From Pseudomonas sp. BCA17 (GTDB lineage Bacteria; Pseudomonadota; Gammaproteobacteria; Pseudomonadales; Pseudomonadaceae), in the NCBI RefSeq assembly GCF_004519405.1, contig NZ_SGWI01000012.1:1-51860 (forward strand): 51,860 bases of DNA. The letters run 5' to 3'. Below, piece by piece: positions 35,501 through 47,500 of this stretch. Under the pieces are notes generated by a model. The model saw only the letters and a list, made by a program, of their open reading frames with translations, had not been told where the DNA came from and ran no database searches. The position numbers and the translations under genes are program-made. How positions within the stretch are numbered: the first letter of the stretch is position 1; every line of letters starts with the position of its first letter.

Positions 35501-38500
35501 CAACAGGTGGTGATCGTCGGCGCGTCGCAACAAGCGTGCGCGGATCAGCGGTCCCTGTTCCAGGTCGAACGGTTCAAGGGCTTCATTGCTGACGTGCAGC
35601 TGCAAGTCGACATCGCTGTCCACCTCCAGGCGCTTGAGCGCGAACGCCCGTTCGGCCGGTTCGATACGTACCAGCGGCTCATTGTTGTATTGCACAAACC
35701 GGCTACGCAGCGCTTCATGCCGCGCCACAATAGCGGTCAGCGCGCGCTCCAGCGCCTGGGTATCCAGATGCCCGCGCAGCCCCAGGGCAATCGGCATGTT
35801 GTAGGCGGTGCTGGCGCCCTCCATCTGCGCCAGGAACCACAAGCGCTGCTGGGCAAACGACAGCGGTAAATCCTGGTCTCGTGGCACCGGCAAGATCGCC
35901 GGCAACGTACTGCGTGCCGCCTGGGCGAGCACCTGGGCCAACGCCGCCAACTGCGGATGGGCAAACAACTCGGCGAGCGCCAACTCGACACCCAGGCGCT
36001 GACGCACCTGGGAAATCAGGCGCATCGCCAACAGCGAGTGCCCGCCCAATTCAAAGAAATGTCCTTGGCGGCCTACCTGTTCAAGCCCCAGCAGGTCCTG
36101 CCAGATCTGCGCCAGCGTGGTTTCAATTTCGCCTTCCGGCGCTTCATACACCCCACTGACCACCGCATCGAGCCCCGGTGCCGGCAGCGCTTTGCGATCC
36201 AGCTTGCCGTTGGGGCTCAGCGGCAGTGTCTGCAGTTGAACATAGGCCGACGGCACCATGTATTCCGGCAGTTCGCTTTGCAGGTAGGTGCGCAAATCCT
36301 CGATCTGAGGTGCCTGCCCCGCCATGTGCGCGGTGAAATACGCCACCAGGCGCTCATCGCGCACCAGGACGGCCGCTTCAAGCACCTCGGGATGGGCCGC
36401 GAGCAAGGCTTCGATTTCACCCAGCTCAATGCGCAGGCCGCGAATCTTGACCTGGTCGTCATTGCGCCCCAGGTACTCGAGGGTGCCGTCCGCCCGGTAA
36501 CGCGCCAGGTCGCCGGTACGGTACATGCGGCCCTGGGCGGTGAACGGGTCGTCGAGGAAACGTTCGGCCGTCAGGTCTTCGCGGTTGAGGTAGCCGCGCG
36601 CCACGCCGGCACCGCCAATGTACAATTCGCCGACACTGCCGGTGGGTACCTGTTGCCCGCAGGCGTCCAGCACGTAGAGCGTCAGGTTGCGCAACGGCCG
36701 GCCCAGCGGAATATCCCCCGCCCCATAGCCGGCAAGGTCGGCATTGACGCTGTGCCAGGCCACCACGTCGCTGCACTCGGTCGGGCCATAGCTGTTGATG
36801 AATTGCGGACGCGGCACCCGTAGTTTTTCCAACTGCGACAGTTTGATCGGTTCACCGCCGAGCACCACCCGGCGCAGGCGGCTCAAGACGTGCTGTTGAT
36901 CGGCGTCGATCAACGTGTAAAACGCACTCGGCGCCAGGTTGATGTGGGTGATCGCCTGCGCGTCGATCTGGCGCACGATGCTCGAAGGATCGAACGGGCT
37001 GTCCGCCAGGTGCAAGGTGGCACCGACGGCCAGGCTGGCGAAGATGTTTTTCTGGGTCAGGTCAAAGCTGTGGGACGTCAGCAGCAACACCGCATCGTCG
37101 GCGCCCAGCCCGACGTCCGCGAGGTACCAGTCGAGCATGTTGACCACGCCCTGGTGTTCGACCATGACGCCTTTGGGCTGGCCGGTGGAACCCGAGGTGT
37201 AGATCACATAGGTCAGATGCGTTGCGCTCAGCCCGGCCACCTGCGGGTTGTCCAACGCATGCCCACGCCAGTCCTCACGGTCGAGGTCGACGACCGGCAA
37301 GCCCGCTGCGGCAGCCAATTGCGTGGTCGCGCCGTGCACCAGCAGCGCCGCCGGGGCGCTGTCCTTGAGCATGTAGTGAATGCGTTCCAGCGGGTAATTC
37401 GGGTCGATCGGCACATAGGCGCCACCGGCCTTGAGAATCGCCAGCAAACCAACGATCAGCTCGGCGCTGCGCTCCACGCAAATCGCCACGCGCGCGTCCG
37501 GCTGCACGCCGAGGTCACGCAGGTGATGGGCCAACTGGTTGGCGCGCTCGTTAAGCTGACGGTAGGTCAGCGCCGCACCGGCCGCCTGCACCGCCACCGC
37601 ATCGGGCGTGCGCACGGCCTGGGCTTCAAACAGGCTGTGCACGGTACCGGGGTTGAGCGGTGTGCGCAGGCCGCTGAGGCCGGCCAACTGCTGTTGACGC
37701 TCCTGCTCATCCAGCAGGGGTACACGCGCCGGCACGCATTGATCGTCGGCAACCATCGCGCGTAACAGGCGCTCGAAGTAGCCCAGGTGACGCTTGACGG
37801 TCGCTTCATCGAACAGCGCCGTGGCATAGCTCAGCGAGCCGATGATATGGCCCTGGGCTTCGCTTAACTCCAGGGACACATCGAACTTCGCCGATGTGTT
37901 GACCTGGCCGCCCTCTTCCATGAGCAGGTCGCCGACTACCGGCGTGCCCCCTTCTTCACTGCCCTGCCAGGTCAGCATGGCCTGGAACACCGGGCTGTAG
38001 GCCATGCTGCGCACCGGCTTGACGATGTCTACCACTTGTTCGAACGGCAGGTCCTGATGCGCCTGCGCGCCCAGTGTCCGGGCCTTGACCCGCGCCAGCA
38101 AGGTGGGCACCGTCGGTTCGCCCGAGGTATCAATCCGCATCGCCAGCGTGTTGACGAACAGGCCGATCAGACCTTCCAGCTCCACCTGGTTGCGGTTGGC
38201 CACCGGCGAGCCGATCACCACTTCATCCTGCCCCGACAAGCGCGCCAACAACACGCCCCACGCCGCCAGCAGGCTCATGTACAACGAAGTTCCATGCCGT
38301 TGACTCAGGCGCTTGAGGCCCTGGGTCACTTCCTCATCCAGTTGAAACGCCAGCACTGCGCCGGAGAAATCCTGTTGCGCCGGGCGCGGCCGGTCTGTCG
38401 GCAGGGTCAGTATGGCCGGCGCTCCGGCCAGGGTCTGCTGCCAGTACAGGTTTTGCCTGTGCAAGACCTCGCCACTCAACCAACGGCGTTGCCACACTGC

Positions 38501-41500
38501 AAAGTCGGCGTATTGCAACGTAAGCGGCGGCAACGGGTCGGCCAGGCCCTGGCTGAAGGCGCCATACAGCGTCACCATTTCGCGGCTCAGCACGCCCATC
38601 GACCAGCCGTCAGCGGCGATATGGTGCACGGTCAGCAACAACACATGGTGCTCGTCGCCCATGCGTACCAGGCGTGCGCGCAGCAGCGGGCCATTGACCA
38701 GGTCGAACGGCGTCGACGCTTCATATTCGGTCAACACCTTCAACCGCTGCGGTGCGTCGGCCAGCTCGCGCAGGTCATCCTGTTCCAGCACAAATGAACC
38801 CTCGACCGGCGTGATCACCAGTTGCGGCTCATCGTTGTCCATCACAAAGGCACTGCGCAGCACCTCGTGACGACTGACGATCTGCGCCAGCGCGCGCTCC
38901 AGCGCCAGGGTGTCCAGCGCGCCGCGCAGGCCCAGGCCGATCGGCATGTTGTAGGCCGCCCCCGCATTGTCCATTTGCGCCAGGAACCACAGGCGCTGTT
39001 GGGCAAACGACAACGGCAGGGATTCGTCCCGGGACACCGGCACAATCGGCGGCAGGCTGCTGCGCCCGGCCTTGCCCACCACGTGCGCCAGAGCCGTCAG
39101 TTGCGGATGTGCAAACAGGTCCGCCAGGTCCAGCTCCACCCCCAGGTGCAGGCGCACCTGGGAGATCAAGCGCATGGCCAGCAACGAGTGCCCGCCCAGT
39201 TCGAAGAAATGGTCCTCACGCCCGACCTGTTCGACCTTGAGTACCTGGCTCCAGATATGCGCCAGGGCGGTTTCGACCTCGCCCTGTGGCGCTTCATAAC
39301 CGCGGCTGAGCACGGCGTCCTGGTCGGGCACCGGCAGGGCCTTGCGGTCGAGCTTGCCGTTGGCGGTCAGCGGCAGGCTGTCCAGGCGCACGTACGCCGC
39401 CGGCACCATGTACTCCGGCAATTGCGTCTGTAGCCAGCTGCGCAGGGTCTGACGGTCAAGGGCCTGATGTTCGGTGAAGTACGCCACCAGGCGCCCGTCG
39501 CGGGCCAGCACCACGGTTTCGCCGACATGCGGATGCTCGGCCAGGCAGGCTTCGATTTCGCCCAGCTCGATCCGCACACCACGGATTTTCACCTGGTCGT
39601 CATTGCGTCCCAGGTACTCCAGCGTGCCGTCTTCCAGCCAGCGCGCCAGGTCGCCGGTGCGATACAGGCGGGCTTGCGGGTCGTGGCTGAAGGGGTCTTG
39701 CAAAAAGCGTTCGGCGGTCAGTTCCGCACGGTTCAGGTAACCCCGCGCCACACCGGCGCCACCGACGTACAGCTCACCGGCGACACCCTGCGGCACCGGC
39801 TTGAGGTGCGCGTCGAGCAGGTAGACCTGGGTGTTGGCGATGGGTTTGCCGATGTGCAGGACGCCGCCGGCCTCAATCAGGCCGGAGGTCGCGACCACCG
39901 TGGCTTCGGTCGGGCCATAGTTGTTGACCACATTGAAACGCTGCGGCGTGTTGAACTGACGCAGGCGGTCACCACCGATCAGCAAGGTTTTCAGGGTCGG
40001 GTGCTGCAACTGCTGATTGAATGCGTACTCCGCCACCGGGGTCGGCAGGAAGCTCACATCCAGCGGCTGCGCCAGCCACCAGCGCAGCAACGCGTCGATG
40101 TCCTCGCTGCCCTGCTTGGCGGGTGGCAGGTGCAGCGTCGCCCCCACGCAGAGGGCCGGCCAGACTTCCCAGGCCATGGCATCGAAACCGAACCCGGCGA
40201 CGCTGGAGGTATGCCCGCCCGCGTGCAGGTTGAAGGCCTGGCAATGCCAGTGCACCAAGTTCTCCAAGGTACGGTGTTCTACCATCACGCCTTTGGGCAA
40301 GCCGGTGGAACCGGAGGTGTAGATCACGTAGGCCAGGTTGGCCGGCGTCAAGCCTGCCACGTTCGGGTTGAGCGTCGGACGGCGGTGCCATTGGTCGCTG
40401 TCCAGTTCGATCACCGGCAGTTCGGTGTGGCTCAGCAGCGAGCGCGTGCTCGATTGCGCCAACACCAGCACCGGGGCGCAGTCCTGCAACAGGTAAGTGA
40501 TGCGCTCCTGCGGGTGCGCCGGATCAATCGGCACATACGCCGCACCGGCCTTGAGGATGGCCACCAGGCCGACCAGGGTTTCCAGGCTGCGGCGCGCGCA
40601 GATGGCAACCCGATCATCCGTCCGCACGCCCGCTTCGAGCAGGCAGTGGGCCAACTGATTGGCGCGCTGATCAAGCTGGCGGTACGTGATGTGCTGGTCG
40701 TCCTGGCGCACCGCCGTGGCATCCGGCTGGCGTTCGACCTGGGCCTCGAACAGGCGGTGGATGGTCTGCGCCTCGGAGTAATGCACAGCGGTGGCGTTGA
40801 CATCGAACAGCACGGCATCACGCTCGGCGGCCGACAGCACCGAGAGCTGATTCAACGCCAGCTGGGGCGTGTGCTCCAACGCGTTGACCAGGTGCGCCAG
40901 GGCCATCTGCATAAAGCCGCAGACCCGTTGCGCACCGATTTTCACCAGCGCCTGGGCATTGAGCTGGAAGCCGACACCGAAATCATCGACGTTCAACACC
41001 AGCGGATAGTTGGTGCGCTCTTCCATGCTCACAGCCTGGATACCGTCCCACGCGGCGATATCCGTGCTGGTGGCCTCGACCGACGCGCTGTGCCGGTAGT
41101 TGAGCAAGGTATTGAACAGCGCCTGCGTCGCCGGCAGGCCGCTGCACTGTTGGGCCAGGGACAACGACGCGTGTTCATGGGCAAGCAATTGCGACAGCCG
41201 CTCATGCGTGACACGCACCGCTTCGCGGGCACCCTGCCCGCCGACGCTGACGCGCAGTGGCAAGGTATTGATGAACAGGCCCAAGGCACGGCCGGCGCCT
41301 TCACCGCCTTGCAGGCGGCCGAGCAACACCGTACCGAAGACCACGTCGTCACGCCCCGCAATCTGCGCCAACACTTGGCCCCAGGCCAGGTGCATCAGGC
41401 TGGCGGCGCTGACGCCGAGCAAGCGCGCCTGCTCGCGCAAGCGCCCGCTCAGTTGGCTGTCAAGCATCAGGTGGGCTTCTTCGACACCGCTGCCATCACC

Positions 41501-44500
41501 CTGCACATCGCGCAGGCCGAAGGCCAAGGTCGGTTCATCGATGTCGCCGAGCATGCCTTTGAAGAAGCGTTCGTGGGCCTGTCGATCCGCGCCCAGGCGC
41601 GACTGCGCCACATGGTTGCGATAGGGAATCGACGGCGCCAGGTCTTCGGTGCAGCCCTGCAGGCTGGCCTGGACTTCTTCGATCAGCACCTCAAGCGCGG
41701 TGTGGTCGAGCACCATGTGATGGAACAGCAGGATACCGACCCAGCGCTGCTGGGCGCTGTCCTGGGCGTAGGCCAGATGCATCAGCGGCGCACGGCTCAG
41801 GTCCAGGCGGTAATGGCGCGGGTCGAACTGCTCGTGCAGCTGCGTCAGCACGTCACCGTCCGCCGGGTCGATCACCACCTCTTCCAGCCCCAGGGTTGCC
41901 TGGCGCCAAACGACTTGCACCGGGTCCTCGAGCCCTTCCCAGGCGATGCTGCTGCGCAGGATATCGTGGCGCTCGATCACGCTTTGCAGCGCCTTGGCGA
42001 ACTGGTTCACCGGCTCCGGACCGGTGAAGGTGAACAGCATGTGCAGCAGGTAGGCATCGCCTTGCGGCGCCGCCAGGTGGTGGTAGAGCATGCCGTCCTG
42101 CAGCGGCGCCAGGCCGTAGATATCCTGCACATTGCGCACGCCGCCCGGCACGCTCGCGACGATCCGGTCGATAGCGGCCTGGTCAAGGTCGGCCAGGGGC
42201 AACAGGTCCGGGGTGATGCGCTGGCAGTCCGGCTCGATGCGGTTGGCCGGCACCTCCAGTGCCTGATGCCCCCCGACCGCCGCCGCCAGCGCCGCCAGGG
42301 TCGGCTGGCCGAACAGCACGCGCACATCGGCGCTCAAGTCAATCTGGCGCATGCGTTCGATCAGTTTGACCGCCAGCAGCGAATGACCACCCAGTTCAAA
42401 GAAGTTGTCGTGGCGACCCACACGCTCCACATCGAGCAATTCTTGCCAGAGCGCGGCAAGGGTCAGTTCCATCTCGCCTTCAGGATGCTCGTATTCGCGA
42501 CGGGCCAGGGCTTCGCCATCGGGGGCCGGCAAGGCCTTGCGGTCGAGCTTGCCGTTGGTGGTCAGCGGGAAGCCATCAAGCATGACGAACGCACTGGGGA
42601 CCATGTAATCGGCCAGAGACACCAGCAACTGCGCACGCAGCTCAGCGGCCGACGGTTCAGCGCCGTCGGTGGCGATCACATAGGCCACCAGACGCTTGTT
42701 ACCGGGAGCGTCTTCACGGGCAATCACCACGGCTTCACGCACACCCTCACAGGCCGCCAGGCGTGCTTCGATCTCGCCCAGCTCGATACGGAAGCCACGG
42801 ATTTTCACCTGGTCGTCGTTGCGGCCCAGGTAGTCAATGCTGCCGTCCGCCAGCCAGCGCCCCAGGTCCCCGGTCTTGTACAGGCGCGCCTCGGCACGTC
42901 CACTGAACGGGTCGACGATAAACCGTTCGGCGTTCAACTCCGGCCGGTTCAAGTAGCCACGGGCAACCCCCGCGCCCCCCACGTACAACTCGCCGACTAC
43001 GCCGACCGGCACCGGTTCGCGCTGGTCGTCGAGAATATACAGTTGCAAATCCGGAATGCGTCCACCAATCGGGCTGACGCCGACCCGCTGCGCATCCGCC
43101 GCTTCAAGGGCGCGATAGGTCACATGCACGGTGGTTTCGGTGATGCCGTACATGTTGACCAGTTGCGTACCGGCGTTGCCTGGGCGTGCGTACCAAGGCT
43201 TGAGAATCCCCGGCTCCAGGGCTTCGCCGCCGAAGATCACCTGGCGCAGGGAATGCTTCAAGGCACTCTGGCCCTGGGCCGCAATCAACGAACGAAAGGC
43301 ACTCGGCGTCTGGTTGAGGATGGTCACCCCGGCGCTGCACAGCAGCGCATAACACGCGTCCGGCGAACGGCTGGTGAGCTGCGGCACCACCAGCAACTGC
43401 CCACCGTGGATGAGTGCGCCCCAGATTTCCCAGACCGAGAAGTCAAAGGCAAACGAGTGGAACAGTGCCCATACATCTTGATCGTTGAAGTTGAACCAGC
43501 CCTCGGTGGCGCTGAACAAGCGTGCCACGTTGTGGTGCTCGACCATCACTCCCTTGGGCAAGCCGGTGGAACCGGAGGTGTAGATCACGTACGCCAGGTT
43601 GGCCGAAGTCAGGTCCGGTACGTGGGGATTCTGAGTGGATTCGGCCTGGCAATCGCCGCCGTCCAGTTCGACCACCGGCACCGACACCTCGGTCACCAGG
43701 GCACGGGTCGCCTGCTGCACCAGCACCGCCACCGGCGTGCTGTCCTGCAGGGTGTAGCGGATGCGTTCCTGCGGGTATGCCGGGTCGATCGGCACATAAC
43801 CGGCACCGGCCTTGAGGATGCCGAGCAGGCCGATGATCATGTCCAGCCCGCGCTCGACGCAGATCGCCACGCGGTCATCCGGGCGCACGCCGAGGCTCAA
43901 CAAGCGATGCGCAACCTGGTTGGCGCGGCGGTTCAAGTCGCCATAGCTCAGGCGCAGGTCTTCAAACAGCACCGCCGTAGCGTCGGGCCGCACAGCGGCC
44001 TGCAGCTCGACCTGGTGATGAATCAACGCGCTGTCGGCGAACAGGCTGTCGGTAGCGTTCCAGTGTTGCAACAAGTGTTCGCGCTCGCCCGCCGGCAGCA
44101 TCGCCAGGCTTTGCAGCGAAGCCTGCGGGGTCTGCTCCAAGGCCTGGACCAGATTCTCCAGGACGCATTGCATGTAGCCGCACACTCGCGCCGCGCCAAT
44201 CGAACCGTCGGCCATGACCGACAGGCTGAATGCCTCACCCATGTCGTTCACCGACAGGGTCAGCGGGTAGTTGGTGCGCTCCTTGCTGTCGAGCACGGCA
44301 ATGCCTTCCCAGGCCGTCAGCGCTTGTGCCGAGACGTCCGCGCCACCGAGCTGGCGATAGTTGAGCAGCGAACTGAACAGCGGCGTCGACGCCGCCACTT
44401 GGCTGCAGCGTTGCGCCAGCACCAGCGAGGCGTGCTCATGGCCGAGCAAGTCGGTCAGGCGCGCATGAGTGCTCTTGACCATGGCGCGTACGCCGGCTTC

Positions 44501-47500
44501 AGCGAGGCTGACCCGCAGCGGCAAGGTGTTGATGAACATCCCCAAGGCGCGGTCTGAGCCTTCACCGCCCTGCAAGCGCCCCAGCAACACGGTGCCGAAC
44601 ACCACATCGGTGCGTCCCGACACGCCGCCCAGCACCCGCGCCCACGCCAAGTGATACAAGCTGGCCGGAGTAACCCCCAACTGGCGGGACTGTGCGCGCA
44701 GGCGCCGGCTGAGGCTGTCATCCAGCAGCAGGACGACCTCTTCGACACCGTGGCCGTCGCCCTGCACATCCTGCAGACCAAAGGGCAAGGTCGGTTCATC
44801 GATGTCCCCGAGCATCTCGCTGAAGAACGCTTCATGCGCTTCGCGACTCACGCCCTGGCGCGCCTGAGCGACATAATTACGGTACGGCACCGACGGTGGC
44901 AGCAGGGCCTCTTCGCCACGGGTATGGGCTTCGATTTCCGAGATGAGCATACGCAGCGACGTGGCGTCATCCACCAGATGGTGCAGCAGCAACACCGCGA
45001 CCCAGCGTTGGTTGGGCGCGTCTTCGCTGTAGCCGATGCGCATCATGGGCGCCTGGCGAATATCCAGGCGGTGGTGACGCGGGTTGAGACACTCGGTCAA
45101 TTGCGCGGCGATATCCCCGGCGGCCGGGTCCAGGTGAATCTCATCCATCCCCAGTTGCGCCTCGCGCCAGACCACTTGTACCGGCTCGTCGAGGCGCTCC
45201 CAGACCACGGCGGTGCGCAGGATGTCATGCCGCGAAATCACGCCTTGCAGTGCAGCGGCAAAGCGTTGCAGGCGCTCGCGGCTGTCAAAGCTGAAGGTCA
45301 TGTATTGCAGGTACGGATCGCCTTGGGCCGCCGCGAGGTGGTGGTACAGAATCCCCTCTTGCAGCGGCGCCAGGCTATAGATTTCCTGGACGTTACGCGC
45401 GCCGCCCGGCACGCTTGCGACGATCCGCTCGATGGCGGCCTGATCCAGCGTGGCCAGGGGCAGCATATCCGGGGTAATGTGTTCGCAGCCTTCAGGGACA
45501 CGATTGGCGGGCACCGCCACGTCCTTGCTTGCATCGGCCACGGCGGCCGCCAGTGCGGCCAGGGTCGGCTGGCCGAACAGCACACGCACATCGGCGCCCA
45601 GCCCAACCTGGCGCATGCGCTCGATCAGTTTGACCGCCAATAACGAATGGCCGCCCAATTCGAAAAAGTGATCCTGGCGGCCCACGCGTTCAACGCCGAG
45701 CAAATCTTGCCAGATCGCGGCAATCGTGGCTTCCACCTCACCCTCGGGGGCTTCGAACCGGCGACGCGCCAATGCATCGGCATCCGGCGCCGGCAACGCC
45801 TTGCGGTCCAGCTTGCCGTTGGTGGTCAACGGGAACTGCGCCACCCGCACAAACGCGGCGGGCACCATGTATTCAGCCAGGGACACCAGCAACTGCGCAC
45901 GCAGCTCGGCGGCCGACGGTTCAGCGTCGTCGGTGGCGATCACATAGGCCACCAGGCGCTTGTCGCCCGGCTCATCTTCGCGGGCAATCACCACCGCTTC
46001 GCGCACGCCCTCACAGGCCGCCAAGCGCGCTTCGATCTCGCCCAGTTCAATACGGAAACCGCGGATCTTCACCTGGTCGTCGTTGCGGCCCAGGTAGTCA
46101 AGGCTGCCGTCCGCCTGCCAACGCCCCAGGTCCCCGGTCTTGTACAGGCGCGCCTCGGCACGACCGCTGAACGGGTCGGCGATAAACCGTTCGGCGTTCA
46201 ACTCCGGTCGGTTGAGATAGCCACGGGCAACCCCCGCGCCGCCCACGTACAACTCGCCGACCACGCCCACCGGCACCGGTTCGTTCTGGTCGTCGAGCAC
46301 ATACAGTTGCAAGTCCGGTATGCGCCCACCAATCGGGCTGACGCCGACCAACTGCGCATCCGCCGCTTGGAGCGCACGATAAGTCACATGCACGGTGGTT
46401 TCGGTGATGCCGTACATGTTCACCAGTTGCGTACCGGCGTTGCCCATCCGCGCATACCAAGGCTTGAGAATCCCCGGCTCCAGGGCTTCGCCGCCAAATA
46501 TCACCTGGCGCAGGGAGTGCTTGAGTTCGCTCTGGCCCTGGGCCGCAATCAACGAACGGAAGGCACTCGGCGTCTGGTTGAGAATAGTCACTCCGGCGTT
46601 GCATAGCAGCGCATAGCATTCGTCCGGCGAACGGCTGGTGAGCTGCGGCACCACCAGCAGTTGCCCGCCATGCATCAGCGCGCCCCAGATTTCCCACACC
46701 GAGAAGTCGAAGGCAAACGAGTGAAACAGTGCCCACACATCTTGCTCGTTGAAGTTGAACCAGCCCTCGGTGGCGCTGAACAGCCGCGCTACGTTGCGGT
46801 GCTCAATCATCACGCCCTTGGGCAGGCCGGTGGAGCCGGAGGTGTAGATCACGTAGGCCAGGCTGGACGCGGTCAGGCCCGGGACCTGCGGGTTATCGGT
46901 GGATTCGGCCCGGCAATCGCCGCCGTCCAGTTCGATCACCGGCACCGACACCTCGCTCACCTGGGCACGGGTCGCCTGCTGCACCAGCACCGCCACCGGC
47001 GCGCTGTCCTGCAGGGTGTAGCTGATGCGTTCCTGCGGGTACGCCGGGTCGATCGGTACGTAACCGGCACCGGCCTTGAGGATACCCAGCAGGCCGATGA
47101 TCATGTCCAGGCCGCGCTCGACGCAGATCGCCACACGGTCATCCGGGCGCACGCCGAGGCTCAGCAAGCGGTGCGCGACCTGGTTGGCGCGGCGGTTCAA
47201 GTCGCCATAGCTCAGGCGCAGGTCTTCAAACAGCACCGCCGTAGCGTCGGGTTCGGCCGCTGCCTGGGCTTCGACCTGCTGGTGGATCAAGGCGCTGTCG
47301 GCAAATACGGCATCGCAACTGTTCCAGTGGTGCAGCAGGTGCTGACGTTCGGCCGTCGGCAGGATGCCCAGGGTTTGCAACGCCGCCTGCGGCGTGTGTT
47401 CCAGCGCGGCCACCTGGCTTTCCAGGGCGGCATGCAGATAATCGGCGATCCGCGCCGCGCCGATTTGGGCGTCCGCAAGCAGCGTGATATGAAAATCTTC

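Noticed and set aside
39467..44557. A 1696-codon open frame on the + strand opposite the synthetase
   Set aside because: It is the antisense shadow of GC-rich NRPS coding sequence; similar long frames (46661-49420, 31265-33331, 29555-31261) repeat with the module period, have His/Arg/Gly-rich translations and no family resemblance.
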